From Virgibacillus natechei (GTDB lineage: Bacteria > Bacillota > Bacilli > Bacillales > Amphibacillaceae): a DNA stretch of 64,000 nt. Under the pieces are notes generated by a model. The model was not told where the DNA came from and ran no database searches. It was given only the letters and a program-made list of their open reading frames with translations. The stretch covers positions 1,426,001-1,490,000 of the forward strand of contig NZ_CP110224.1 of NCBI RefSeq assembly GCF_026013645.1, written 5' to 3'. A program made the translations under genes and the position numbers. Positions 24,558 to 33,376 of this stretch are shown piece by piece (positions within the stretch are counted from its first letter, which is position 1; every line of letters begins with the position of its first letter).

Positions 24558-26984
24558 ATGGAACAAAAAAGAATTGTGATCATTGGTGCTGGTGTCGTTG
24601 GATGTAGTACTGCTTATTATTTAAACAAAATGGGCCAACAAGATATCACAGTCATCGATCAAGGTCCTCTGTTTGAAACAGGGGGTTCGACTTCTCACGC
24701 TCCAGGACTTGTTGCACAGCTTAATTTTTCGAAATTGCTTACAGCATTTGCTTCACAAACGGTTGCAGATTTTACAGAGTTGGGTGACGGAGAACGGCCT
24801 TCTTATTATCCAGTGGGTAGTTTAGAGTTAGCTAGAACACCGGAACGTCTAAATGATTTAAAGCGGAAGGCAGGGGCAGGGAAATCATGGGGGATAGAGG
24901 CACATGTACTTTCGCCGAAAGAATGCAAGGAAAAGAATCCCGTTATTAATCCGGATACGATTCTAGGAGGATTGTATGTACCAACAGATGGAATTGCTAA
25001 GCCCCTTCGTGCTATAAACAGAATGGCAGATTTCTCTAAGTCTTGTGGTACGAAGTTTTACGGTAATACAGAAGTAACCGGGATTAACATGATAGACGAT
25101 CAAGTTAAAGGAGTAGAAACAAGTATTGGAGATTTTGAAGCAGACCTGGTCATTTGTTGTGCGGGTTTTTGGGGGCCACAAATAGGAGAAATGGCAGGTG
25201 TAACCATTCCTCTTCAGCCCATTGCACACCAATATATATTTTCAAATGATATACCTGAGTTAGCTGGAGAGTCGGAAGAAGTAACATCTCCAATTATTAG
25301 GGATTTGGATAGTTCCATGTACTATCGCCAAGTGTTTAATAGCATAGGAATTGGTTCTTATCAACATGAAGCATTACCTATTGAGATAAGTGAGGTTTCT
25401 AAATATGGTGAAAGTGCGGATATGCCGTCAATCAAGCCGTTTACACCCGAACATTTTCTTGGCAAGCCCTGGAAAGATGCGCAAAATCTAATACCTGGAC
25501 TAAAAGAGGCAGGACGGAAAAGAGGGATAAACGGAATCTTTTCGTTTACACCGGATGGAATGCCATTATTAGGTGAATCAGAAAAAATACGAGGATTTTG
25601 GGTTGCTGAAGCAGTTTGGATAACACACTCAGCGGGTGTTGGTAAACAAATGGCTGAATGGATTATAAACGGTGCTCCAACCCTTGATTTGGAACTGTGC
25701 GATATTAATCGTTTTGATTCTTATGCGCAAAGTCCGACTTATTATAAACCGCGTTCAAAAGAAGACTATGAAAAGGTATATGATATTCACCATCCGTTTG
25801 AGACACCTGCCACATCACGCAATATGCGGATCATCCCATATTATATACGCCAGCAGACATTGGGGGCTTTTTTTAATGAAAGTCTAGGATGGGAACAGCC
25901 ACAATGGTATGAAGCTAATGAATCACTTACTGAAAGGTATGAAAATAGGATTATTAAACGCGACGGCTGGCAAGCGCGCTATTGGTCACCGATTATTGAA
26001 GCGGAACATCTGCATATACAAGAACATGCCGGCCTATATGATGTAACGGCAATGAATAAACGACTGGAAATCAGTGGTGAAGATGCACTTACATTTCTAC
26101 AAACACTTACAACAAGCAATATCGATATTTCTATCGGCAGTATGACAAATGCTTTAATGCTGCATGAATTAGGAGGAATTAAAGATAAAATCACAATCAT
26201 TCGCAAAGATAATCAAACATTCATTATTCTTTGTACAAGTGCGGTAGAAGCAAACTGGATACAAAAACATGTCTGGAAATCAGGTGAAATAGTCATCCAG
26301 GATAAAACAGCAAGCACGTGCGGTCTAGGTATCATAGGGCCAGGGGCTAGAGATGTCATGCAGTCCATTGATCCTCAAGTATTTGCCGAAGGCGCATGGG
26401 AAGCGAAACAAGTGAAGGAAATTTATATCAACAATATACCGGTTCTAGCAGCATTCGACTCTAAATGTGGTTTGGAGTATTGGGAGTTTTTTACTACGAA
26501 TGATCAAGGCTTACCACTTTGGGATGTACTCTATCAAGCAGGGCAGGCCAATGAGCTAATTGCGGTTGGAGACCGTGCCCTTGAAAGCTTGCGTATTGAA
26601 TCACAGACATTAAGGTACGGAAAAGACTTTTGGAGTGAGCATAACCCATACGAGATTAATCTGAATGCATGGATTGATCTGACGAAAGATTTCATTGGAA
26701 AAAAAGCTTTAATCGAACGTGGTAAAAAAGGTCCCAATCTCGTATCGTCAACACTTGTTCTCGATCAACCGGATAAGGTAGTTATGGGCCATGAACCTGT
26801 TATGAACAATGGAAAAACAGCTGGTTTTGTCACAAGTGCAGGCTTTAGCTACAGTCTGGGAAGGGGAATTGTCACTGCCTTGTTAGATCCCAAGGCTTTG
26901 GAAAACGATACGGAATGGAATATTGAATATTTTGGACAAAAAATCAGTGCCACAGTTCTCCAAAAACATAATATAATCACATAG
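24558..26984 (+). CDS. Dimethylglycine dehydrogenase/oxidase-like FAD-folate enzyme
   Basis: 808 residues, the size of two-domain dimethylglycine dehydrogenases and oxidases. An N-terminal DAO domain (1-370) has the dinucleotide motif 'IIGAGVVGCSTAYYLNKMG' and 'GGSTSHAPGL', where the His is the usual covalent FAD site. A linker FAO_M domain follows, then GcvT folate-binding domains (about 430-800) with 'GLYDVTAMNKRLEISGEDAL' and 'WIDLTKDFIGKKALI'. The enzyme removes one N-methyl group from dimethylglycine, giving sarcosine, with methylene-THF or formaldehyde as C1 product. Start 24558 has GGGATGGGTG upstream; the longer frame to 24501 is poor. A sarcosine dehydrogenase role cannot be excluded. 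Confidence 0.88.
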   Translation: MEQKRIVIIGAGVVGCSTAYYLNKMGQQDITVIDQGPLFETGGSTSHAPGLVAQLNFSKLLTAFASQTVADFTELGDGERPSYYPVGSLELARTPERLNDLKRKAGAGKSWGIEAHVLSPKECKEKNPVINPDTILGGLYVPTDGIAKPLRAINRMADFSKSCGTKFYGNTEVTGINMIDDQVKGVETSIGDFEADLVICCAGFWGPQIGEMAGVTIPLQPIAHQYIFSNDIPELAGESEEVTSPIIRDLDSSMYYRQVFNSIGIGSYQHEALPIEISEVSKYGESADMPSIKPFTPEHFLGKPWKDAQNLIPGLKEAGRKRGINGIFSFTPDGMPLLGESEKIRGFWVAEAVWITHSAGVGKQMAEWIINGAPTLDLELCDINRFDSYAQSPTYYKPRSKEDYEKVYDIHHPFETPATSRNMRIIPYYIRQQTLGAFFNESLGWEQPQWYEANESLTERYENRIIKRDGWQARYWSPIIEAEHLHIQEHAGLYDVTAMNKRLEISGEDALTFLQTLTTSNIDISIGSMTNALMLHELGGIKDKITIIRKDNQTFIILCTSAVEANWIQKHVWKSGEIVIQDKTASTCGLGIIGPGARDVMQSIDPQVFAEGAWEAKQVKEIYINNIPVLAAFDSKCGLEYWEFFTTNDQGLPLWDVLYQAGQANELIAVGDRALESLRIESQTLRYGKDFWSEHNPYEINLNAWIDLTKDFIGKKALIERGKKGPNLVSSTLVLDQPDKVVMGHEPVMNNGKTAGFVTSAGFSYSLGRGIVTALLDPKALENDTEWNIEYFGQKISATVLQKHNIIT

Positions 26985-27212
26985 TAGTAGTTTATGGTGG
27001 TGACATACTCCGGGACGCCCAGGTTTTCTAGCTATAAAGAATACTGACTTTTGAAAGGAGTCATAGCGGGAAAATAAGGCATCACTTTTAATACAGAGCG
27101 GTCGTTTTCATGAACCAGTAGTGACGCGACCCGGGGTGAGCATTATATTCTTGTTCTAAAAGAAGATAGGCTGAAACAAGAATGACTATATTCTATTATA
27201 AGGGGACTATTT
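26985..27212. other. Intergenic, possible leader
   Basis: About 230 bases with moderate GC and the segments CCGGGACGCCC and GCGACCCGGGG, but no recognised riboswitch or terminator. Confidence 0.3.
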
Positions 27213-28271
27213 ATGTTTAGAATACTAAAAATTGCTGGTGCTGTTATAGGGGTTGTTATAGGCGCTGGTTATGCATCAGGGCAAGAAGTATTACAATATT
27301 TCACAAGTTTCGGCCATAAAGGCACTTATGCAGCAATTTTAGCAACCGCCTTATTAGCATATATGGGAATGATTATGGCGAATGTTGGGAGCCGTCTGAG
27401 GGCAACATCACATAGGACAGCCATCTATCAAATTAGCGGTCGTCATCTAGGCATGGTGATAGACGGTATCATTATATTCACTTTATTTGGTACCGGAGTG
27501 CTTATGATGGCTGGTGCAGGATCTACGCTTAATCAACAGTTTGGATTACCAGTTTTTGTTGGCAGTTTAATAATGGCTGTTATTGTTGCAATTTCTATGA
27601 TGCTTAAGGTCGAAAAAGTCATTTCTGTCATTGCAAGTGTTACACCACTCTTACTTCTATTTGCTATATTCATTTTTATTTACAGTTTAAGCACGATGGA
27701 GATGTCTTTTGCAGAGCTTAAGCCAATTGCAGAAAGTCAAGACAAACCATTTTCTAACTGGATCGTAGCCGCAGTAAACTATGCTTCTTTATGCGTGGCT
27801 TTGGGAGTTTCAATGACATTTGTTATAGGTGGGGCAGAAAAAAATTCACGTATTGCAGCAATTAGCGGGTTACTCGGCGGACTTGGTATAGGAATCATGG
27901 TTACCCTTGCCCACTTAGCAATTTTCTCCCAAGTAAATGTCGTTGCATCATTCGACTTGCCATTACTGAAGATTGTTGAAGATATTTCGCCATTACTTGC
28001 ATTTTTGTATTCTATTGTTTTGTTTGGAATGATCTTCAATTCAGTTCTTGGTATGTTTTATAGTTTTATTGCTAGATTTTTTAAAATGGGTACAAATAAG
28101 TCGAATATTGCAACCATCATGGCTTTAGCAATTGGATTTGCTTTAAGTTTTGTTGGATTTACTACTTTAGTATCTAAGTTTTATACGCTTGTAGGTTATT
28201 TGGGTTTATTACTAATGATCATTCTTATCTACGCGCCTTTTAAACTAAAACGTTCAGAACAAAAAGGTTAA
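27213..28271 (+). CDS. YkvI-family membrane transporter
   Basis: 352 residues with about ten membrane helices. The N-terminus 'IAGAVIGVVIGAGYASGQEV' is the signature of YkvI-type proteins, distant relatives of the APC/LeuT-fold carriers, with the unwound-helix 'GAGYASGQE' in helix 1. The substrate is unknown. Its place between dimethylglycine dehydrogenase and sarcosine oxidase suggests uptake of a methylated glycine such as dimethylglycine or sarcosine. Confidence 0.85.
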   Translation: MFRILKIAGAVIGVVIGAGYASGQEVLQYFTSFGHKGTYAAILATALLAYMGMIMANVGSRLRATSHRTAIYQISGRHLGMVIDGIIIFTLFGTGVLMMAGAGSTLNQQFGLPVFVGSLIMAVIVAISMMLKVEKVISVIASVTPLLLLFAIFIFIYSLSTMEMSFAELKPIAESQDKPFSNWIVAAVNYASLCVALGVSMTFVIGGAEKNSRIAAISGLLGGLGIGIMVTLAHLAIFSQVNVVASFDLPLLKIVEDISPLLAFLYSIVLFGMIFNSVLGMFYSFIARFFKMGTNKSNIATIMALAIGFALSFVGFTTLVSKFYTLVGYLGLLLMIILIYAPFKLKRSEQKG

Positions 28272-28427
28272 TTGAAGGGGGATAAAATAAGTTAAAGAAG
28301 AAACTATTTTATGCTTATCATAACGGATGTATTATGAAGGTGAGCAAATATTTTATTTTAGGTGCAAATCTAGCTTTTAAAGACCTAAAAAAACAGATCT
28401 AAACATAATATACAAGGAGGAATTTGA

Positions 28428-29606
28428 ATGACAAAACATTATGACGTGATAGTAGTTGGTGCTGGTTCAATGGGAATGGCTGCTGGGTATTATTTAGCAA
28501 AACAAGGAGTTAAAGTATTACTTGTTGATTCTTTTGATCCGCCGCATGATAAGGGCAGTCACTATGGTGATACCCGAATTATTCGTCATGCTTACGGGGA
28601 AGGAAGAGAATATGTTCCGCTTGCTCTTCGCTCTCAAGTGTTATGGGATGAGCTAGAAAAAAAGACACATCACAAAATATTCATGCAAACTGGCGCCATG
28701 GGGTTTGGTAAAAAAGGAGATGCTCCCTTTATTGATGAAGGGATTGCCAGTGGAAAAGAATATAATCTGGAAGTTGAACACTATACTGGGGCAGAGCTGA
28801 AGGAACATTATCCAGGGTTGCAAATTCCCGATGATTATGATTCCTTTTATGAGCCAAAGTCAGGATTCTTATTTAGCGAAAATTGTATCCAGGCTTATCG
28901 AGATTTAGCGGAACACCATGGAGCCGAATTTTCAATAAACGACCCGGTTAGAGATATTGAAGCGTATGATGATTCTGTGAAAGTGATTACAGAAAAAGGT
29001 GCATTTACCGCCGATAAGTTAGTGATTAGTGCCGGATCTTGGAGTGGAAAAATAACATCTAAAGTTGGTCTTGATCTGCCACTTATTCCGACTCGTCAAC
29101 CTGTGGCTTGGTTTGAAGCTGATGAATCATTATTTAATGCAAACGCCTTTCCCACTTTCATGGTTGAAATTCCAAATGGTGAAAACAGAGCAATATATTA
29201 CGGCTTTCCAAGCTTTGGTGGGTGTGGAGTAAAGGTAGGAAGGCATGAATATGTTGATGCCATTAACCCGGATACAATGAACCGTGAATTCGGATCCAAT
29301 GCAAACGACGAAGGCCATATACGCGAGTTCCTGGATAAGTTCATGCCTAAAGCATCCGGAGCGTTAAAGAATGGAGTAATCTGCATGTATACAAGAACCC
29401 CAGATGGTCACTTTATTATTGATAAACATCCGGAACACTCCCATATATCGATTGCTGCCGGGTTTTCAGGACATGGATTCAAGTTTGCGAGTGTTGTAGG
29501 GGAAATTTTATCACAATTAGCCGTGTCGGGCGAAACCGATCATGATATTTCAATCTTTAGGATAAACCGACCAAGTTTGCAGGAATCGAGTGTAACAAAA
29601 AATTAG
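28428..29606 (+). CDS. soxA: Monomeric sarcosine oxidase
   Basis: 392 residues, very like Bacillus monomeric sarcosine oxidase throughout. The FAD motif is 'VIVVGAGSMGMAAGYYLAKQ', substrate and flavin residues lie in 'GDTRIIRHAYGEGREYVPL', and the covalent FAD Cys is in 'GVICMYTRTPDGHF', followed by 'AAGFSGHGFKFASVVGEIL'. It oxidises sarcosine to glycine, formaldehyde and H2O2. The start follows AAGGAGGAATTTG. It is a separate transcription unit by spacing, but functionally continues the dimethylglycine dehydrogenase step. Confidence 0.95.
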   Translation: MTKHYDVIVVGAGSMGMAAGYYLAKQGVKVLLVDSFDPPHDKGSHYGDTRIIRHAYGEGREYVPLALRSQVLWDELEKKTHHKIFMQTGAMGFGKKGDAPFIDEGIASGKEYNLEVEHYTGAELKEHYPGLQIPDDYDSFYEPKSGFLFSENCIQAYRDLAEHHGAEFSINDPVRDIEAYDDSVKVITEKGAFTADKLVISAGSWSGKITSKVGLDLPLIPTRQPVAWFEADESLFNANAFPTFMVEIPNGENRAIYYGFPSFGGCGVKVGRHEYVDAINPDTMNREFGSNANDEGHIREFLDKFMPKASGALKNGVICMYTRTPDGHFIIDKHPEHSHISIAAGFSGHGFKFASVVGEILSQLAVSGETDHDISIFRINRPSLQESSVTKN

Positions 29607-29894
29607 AGGAAAGAATCAATTACGCTGGTCGAGTAGGGGTTTTCGATTTCAAGGATCAAACGCGCGGAACGCTCATAATCTTTTAAACTGAGGTTTCAAC
29701 AGGCCAACTAAATATAATGCCGAATAGAGAGTTCCTCTGTCTATGGTGTTCAATAGATTAATAAGCGTTAGTAAATCAACATATATTATGACTCACGTAC
29801 CACTAAAGCTGTCAAGAAGTTAGTAAAAGAATGAATTGATCCAATAATTATATATACTATGTATAATATACGGAAAATAAGGTGGTGACGCTAA
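29607..29894. other. Intergenic, nothing recognised
   Basis: 288 bases between soxA and sdaAB. No glycine riboswitch, terminator or repeat was recognised. A -10-like TATAAT (29868-29873) precedes the sdaAB RBS by about 10 bases. Confidence 0.35.
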
Positions 29895-30557
29895 ATGAGG
29901 TATAGTTCAGTTTTTGATATTATAGGTCCAGTTATGATCGGTCCATCAAGTTCACATACGGCGGGAGCAGCCCGTATCGGTAAAGCAGCTCGGAATTTAT
30001 TTGGCAAAGAGCCTAAATGGGCAAAAATACATCTCTATGAATCGTTTGCCAAAACCTATAAAGGGCACGGCACAGACTTTGCTTTAGCGGGCGGTTTATT
30101 AGGATTCGAAACGGATGACACGCGAATGAGTAAAGCCCTTGAAATCGCTTCAGAAAAAGGTGTGAAAATCGAATTCGTAGAAGACAGTGCAAAAGCAGAC
30201 CACCCAAATACAGCACGGCTCATTATTGGTAATGATACAGAAAGGCTGGAACTTTCCGGTATTTCGATTGGTGGCGGAAAAGTGGAAATCACGGAGCTGA
30301 ATGGATTTGAACTACGGTTGTCGGGAAATTATCCAGCGATTTTAATTATGCATAATGACCGGTTTGGGGCCATTGCTTCTGTTACGAAGATATTGGCAAA
30401 ACATGAAATAAATATAGGACATATGGAAGTTAACCGTAAAGATGTAGGGGAAGAGGCATTGATGGTTATCGAGGTAGATCAGAATGTTGAAGATCCTGTT
30501 CTAAAAGAATTAGAGTGCGCTGATCATATTATCCAGATTTCAAAAATTGCTAATTGA
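29895..30557 (+). CDS. sdaAB: L-serine dehydratase, beta subunit
   Basis: 220 residues. The beta-subunit domain opens with 'VFDIIGPVMIGPSSSHTAGA'. A C-terminal ACT domain (about 145-220) reads 'NYPAILIMHNDRFGAIASVT'. With the alpha subunit it forms the [4Fe-4S] dehydratase that turns L-serine into pyruvate and ammonia. The start has GGTGGTGACGC upstream. It lies 25 bases from sdaAA. Confidence 0.94.
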   Translation: MRYSSVFDIIGPVMIGPSSSHTAGAARIGKAARNLFGKEPKWAKIHLYESFAKTYKGHGTDFALAGGLLGFETDDTRMSKALEIASEKGVKIEFVEDSAKADHPNTARLIIGNDTERLELSGISIGGGKVEITELNGFELRLSGNYPAILIMHNDRFGAIASVTKILAKHEINIGHMEVNRKDVGEEALMVIEVDQNVEDPVLKELECADHIIQISKIAN

Positions 30558-30582
30558 TCTTTGAAAGGAGGGGGTTTACGAG

Positions 30583-31458
30583 ATGTTTAGAACAGTTGCT
30601 GAGTTAGTGGAGACTGCTGAGAAGGAAAATATTTTGCTATCTGAAGTTATGATTCGCCAGGAAATCGATGTTAAAAACAAATCACGTGCCGAAGTATTCA
30701 CAGAAATGGAAAAAAACCTGGAAGTCATGGAAAATGCTATAGGGGATGCATTAAAAGGCGTGCAGTCCGTAACAGGATTAACAGGCGGCGATGCCGTACT
30801 CATTCAAAAGTACATGAAGGAAAAGACACCATTATCCGGAAATTTAATGATGGACGCTGTCAGCAAAGCAATGGGGACAAATGAAGTAAATGCAGCAATG
30901 GGCACAATTTGTGCTACTCCCACTGCCGGAAGCGCTGGTTGTGTACCAGGAACGCTTTTTGCAGTGAAAGATCAGTTAAATCCTACACGTGAACAAATGA
31001 TTCGTTATTTATTCACATCAGGGGCATTTGGGTTTGTTGTTGCTAATAATTCGTTTATCTCCGGGGCAGCGGGAGGTTGTCAGGCGGAGGTAGGATCAGC
31101 TGGTGCGATGGCCTCTGCTGCAATCGTCGAAATGGCAGGGGGCAGCCCGCAGCAGTCTGCTGATGCGTTTGCCATTACACTGAAAAACATGCTGGGTTTA
31201 GTATGCGATCCAGTAGCGGGACTGGTTGAAGTTCCTTGCGTTAAGCGTAATGCAGCAGGTTCATCACTTGCAATCGTATCCGCTGATTTGGCACTGGCTG
31301 GTGTAACAAGCAGAATTCCTTGTGATGAAGTAATCGGGGCAATGTACCGCATTGGTAAACAAATGCCATCCAGCTTGCGCGAAACTGGGGAAGGTGGGCT
31401 TGCAGACACTCCAACAGGCCGTTTATTAAAAGAAAAAATGTTTGGAATGTCCATATAG
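30583..31458 (+). CDS. sdaAA: L-serine dehydratase, alpha subunit
   Basis: 291 residues. The family core shows 'GTICATPTAGSAGCVPGTL', 'GGCQAEVGSAGAMASAA', and 'GLVCDPVAGLVEVPCVKRN'. These contain the Cys residues that hold the [4Fe-4S] cluster. The RBS is AAAGGAGGGGG. In this locus it completes the route glycine plus methylene-THF to serine to pyruvate, provided glycine hydroxymethyltransferase is supplied elsewhere in the genome. Confidence 0.94.
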   Translation: MFRTVAELVETAEKENILLSEVMIRQEIDVKNKSRAEVFTEMEKNLEVMENAIGDALKGVQSVTGLTGGDAVLIQKYMKEKTPLSGNLMMDAVSKAMGTNEVNAAMGTICATPTAGSAGCVPGTLFAVKDQLNPTREQMIRYLFTSGAFGFVVANNSFISGAAGGCQAEVGSAGAMASAAIVEMAGGSPQQSADAFAITLKNMLGLVCDPVAGLVEVPCVKRNAAGSSLAIVSADLALAGVTSRIPCDEVIGAMYRIGKQMPSSLRETGEGGLADTPTGRLLKEKMFGMSI

Positions 31459-31479
31459 AGAGTACGACGCCTGTGCGGG

Positions 31480-31503
31480 GGTGCCTGTCATTTCCCGCTA
31501 TTT
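31480..31503 (+). repeat. GTGCCTGTCACTTCCCG repeat, truncated copy R3
   Basis: GGTGCCTGTCATTTCCCGCT + ATTT, where the usual GTCGA end is replaced by the betaine-binding-protein remnant. The repeat edge and the pseudogene breakpoint coincide. Confidence 0.75.
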
Positions 31504-31505
31504 AC

Positions 31506-31680
31506 AAGTATACCAGGTTTTGGATTCATTTTATTGGACACCTGAAGATATGGAGCAAGTAATGTGAGATAGTATATTTCTGAAGGTACATCTCCGGAAG
31601 ATGCTGCGGCGGCATGGGTAGAAGCAAATGATGACAAGGTTGCTGAATGGACGAAAAATAATAAAAACCCACTATTTTAA
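31506..31680 (+). pseudogene. 3' remnant of glycine-betaine-binding protein (OpuAC/ProX type)
   Basis: Frame fragments read 'FYWTPEDMEQVM', then a stop and frameshift, then 'EGTSPEDAAAAWVEANDDKV' and 'AEWTKNN' to a TAA at 31678. This is the C-terminal pattern of OpuAC-type substrate-binding proteins, where W-TPEDM and WVxxNxxxVxxW are typical. All upstream sequence is missing. It suggests that a betaine ABC importer once stood next to the betaine-degradation genes. Confidence 0.65.
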
Positions 31681-31732
31681 ATGTGGCTTGCAGAGAAATT
31701 ATTTTCCCGCAAGCTTTTTCTTTCATTTAGTC

Positions 31733-32524
31733 TTACTGATGGCTCACTTGAAGCGTCATCCATGCTCGATCATAATGCCAGTCAACGTTAACATTTTTTT
31801 CAAAGAAATCCGTTAAACGCGCGCTATTTAATACTTCTTCCCTCTTTCCCTCAGCAAATATTGTCCCTTGCCGGAGTAACAGGGTATGACTGAATACCGG
31901 GAGAATTTCTTCAATATGATGCGTCACAAATAAAATAGTTGGTCCATTTTTTTGCGTAGCCAGTTGCTGTATCGTGTTTAGCAAATCTTCACGAGTAATG
32001 AAATCAAGCCCATTTGTCGGCTCATCCAGGATAAGTAATTCCGGTTCAGCCATCAAAGCTCTTGCAATTAAAATCTTTTGTTTTTCTCCTTGAGAACAGG
32101 TTTCGTATGTACGATCAAGCAGATGACTGCAGGCTAATTCATCCATTAATTGAATAGCTTGTTCATAATCCGCTTCTGTCGGATCTTCATATAATCCAAT
32201 CGAAGCGTATTTTCCGCTTACAATCATATCTTGTGTCCGTTGCATAGAACGAATTCTCTCCTCTAAAGAAGAACTAACCCAGCCGATTGATTTTCGCAGT
32301 TGGCGGATATCTGTCTTGCCAAACGGCTGACCTAATACATTGATTTTTCCAGTTGTCGGCCAAATATAACCATTCAACATGTTCAGCACAGTTGTTTTTC
32401 CGGATCCGTTAAGACCAAGTAGCGCCCAGTGCTGACCTTTTGTAACCTCCCAGTTAATATCTTCCAAAATCTTCTTTCCATCTCTTCTCCAGAAAACATC
32501 TTGCATCGTGATAATACTTTCCAT
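31733..32524 (-). CDS. Lone ABC transporter ATP-binding protein (YlmA-like)
   Basis: 263 residues. Walker A is GLNGSGKTT near residue 36, the signature is CSQGEKQK (an SQGEKQ variant instead of SGGQ), Walker B is 'LLILDEPTNGLD', and the H-loop is 'FVTHH'. There is no permease or binding protein nearby. The B. subtilis YlmA family has this form. A non-transport or orphan role is possible. The start is preceded by AGAGGCGATATAC, a moderate site. Confidence 0.82.
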   Translation of the reverse strand: MESIITMQDVFWRRDGKKILEDINWEVTKGQHWALLGLNGSGKTTVLNMLNGYIWPTTGKINVLGQPFGKTDIRQLRKSIGWVSSSLEERIRSMQRTQDMIVSGKYASIGLYEDPTEADYEQAIQLMDELACSHLLDRTYETCSQGEKQKILIARALMAEPELLILDEPTNGLDFITREDLLNTIQQLATQKNGPTILFVTHHIEEILPVFSHTLLLRQGTIFAEGKREEVLNSARLTDFFEKNVNVDWHYDRAWMTLQVSHQ

Positions 32525-32627
32525 GTATATCGCCTCTTTATTCTTAATTATTCATTTAAATATATCAATTTTTCGAATAAAATAATAGAATAGTGATTTT
32601 TTATCCGATAAGATGTAGTGCCTGTCA

Positions 32628-32666
32628 CTTCCCGCTATTTGTCGAATGAATATTCTTGACTAAAAG
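32628..32666 (+). repeat. GTGCCTGTCACTTCCCG repeat, copy R4
   Basis: GTGCCTGTCACTTCCCGC + TATTTGTCGAATGAATATTC + TTGACTAAAAG. The TTGACT tail is shared with copies R6 and R8, so the full unit is nearer 50 bases. Confidence 0.8.
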
Positions 32667-32746
32667 CCTCCTCGATGATACATAATACGAAAAATAGCAG
32701 GAATAATAAATGTAGGTTTGCACAACGATCAAAATGGAGGTATTTT

Positions 32747-33019
32747 ATGGGACAGAACTTACATCAACAACTACAACAAGCTAGTCAACAACTTCACGAG
32801 GCTCAAGAGACAGCTCGACAGGCACAAGGCTCAGATGCCCAATTGTTGCAACAAGCACAGCAACAGTTGCTACAAGTAGAACAGGGATTACAAAACGCAC
32901 AGGAGGAATCAGGGTCTGAAGCAACGGAGAACCCACAATTTCAGCAAGCTTATGAACAGTTGCACGATACACGTCAACAACTGCAAGAAGCACAGCAAAA
33001 TAACAGCGATGTTTTATAA
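32747..33019 (+). CDS. Small Gln-rich coiled-coil protein, unknown
   Basis: 90 residues, about one third Gln with many Ala, Leu and Glu. Heptad-like units such as 'LHQQLQQASQQLHEAQETAR' and 'LHDTRQQLQEAQQN' predict a long helix or coiled coil. There is no signal peptide and no Cys. ATG 32747 follows ATGGAGGTATTTT. The stop lies inside a hairpin of a dispersed repeat. I do not recognise a family; a spore, stress or surface-associated role would be a guess. Confidence 0.72.
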   Translation: MGQNLHQQLQQASQQLHEAQETARQAQGSDAQLLQQAQQQLLQVEQGLQNAQEESGSEATENPQFQQAYEQLHDTRQQLQEAQQNNSDVL

Positions 33020-33050
33020 AATAAAACGTCATTCAGTGGGGGTTTCAACG
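33008..33050 (+). repeat. Hairpin plus ATTCAGTGGGG repeat, copy 2
   Basis: GATGTTTTA/TAAAACGTC hairpin followed by ATTCAGTGGGGGTTT. Same design as 5720-5775. It overlaps the last codons of the Gln-rich gene. Confidence 0.45.
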
Positions 33051-33115
33051 CACAAATGTTTTCGACGGGGTGGTTACTACCTGTTAAACTGGGATAAATG
33101 TGAAGAATAGTAAAT

Positions 33116-33155
33116 GAAGCTTCTTTTTCCGATTTAGGAAAGGGAGCTTCTTTTT
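33116..33155 (+). terminator. Terminator after Gln-rich gene
   Basis: GAAGCTTCTTTTTCC/GGAAAGGGAGCTTC stem (with G-T pairs) and TTTTT. Between it and 33376 only AT-rich DNA is seen. Confidence 0.7.
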
Positions 33156-33376
33156 CGTTTGGTCCTTGCTCACTATTCAAATGGAATTTTAAAGTTTAGT
33201 GACCTATAAGGAGGGGGATTATATTTTCAGGGATAAAAGCAACATGGTGTTCCTTTGATAAACATATGATTTGTGAAGCACTCCTTTAAGGAATAATATA
33301 TAGATGAGATGTACGAGTAAATAAAATCAAGCTAAATATCGAGCATTGTAACGATAAATATGAGGGAGAAATGTAA

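Noticed and set aside
29607..29894. Looked for a glycine riboswitch before sdaAB
   Set aside because: No GGAGAG/GCCG-type paired aptamer pattern was recognised.
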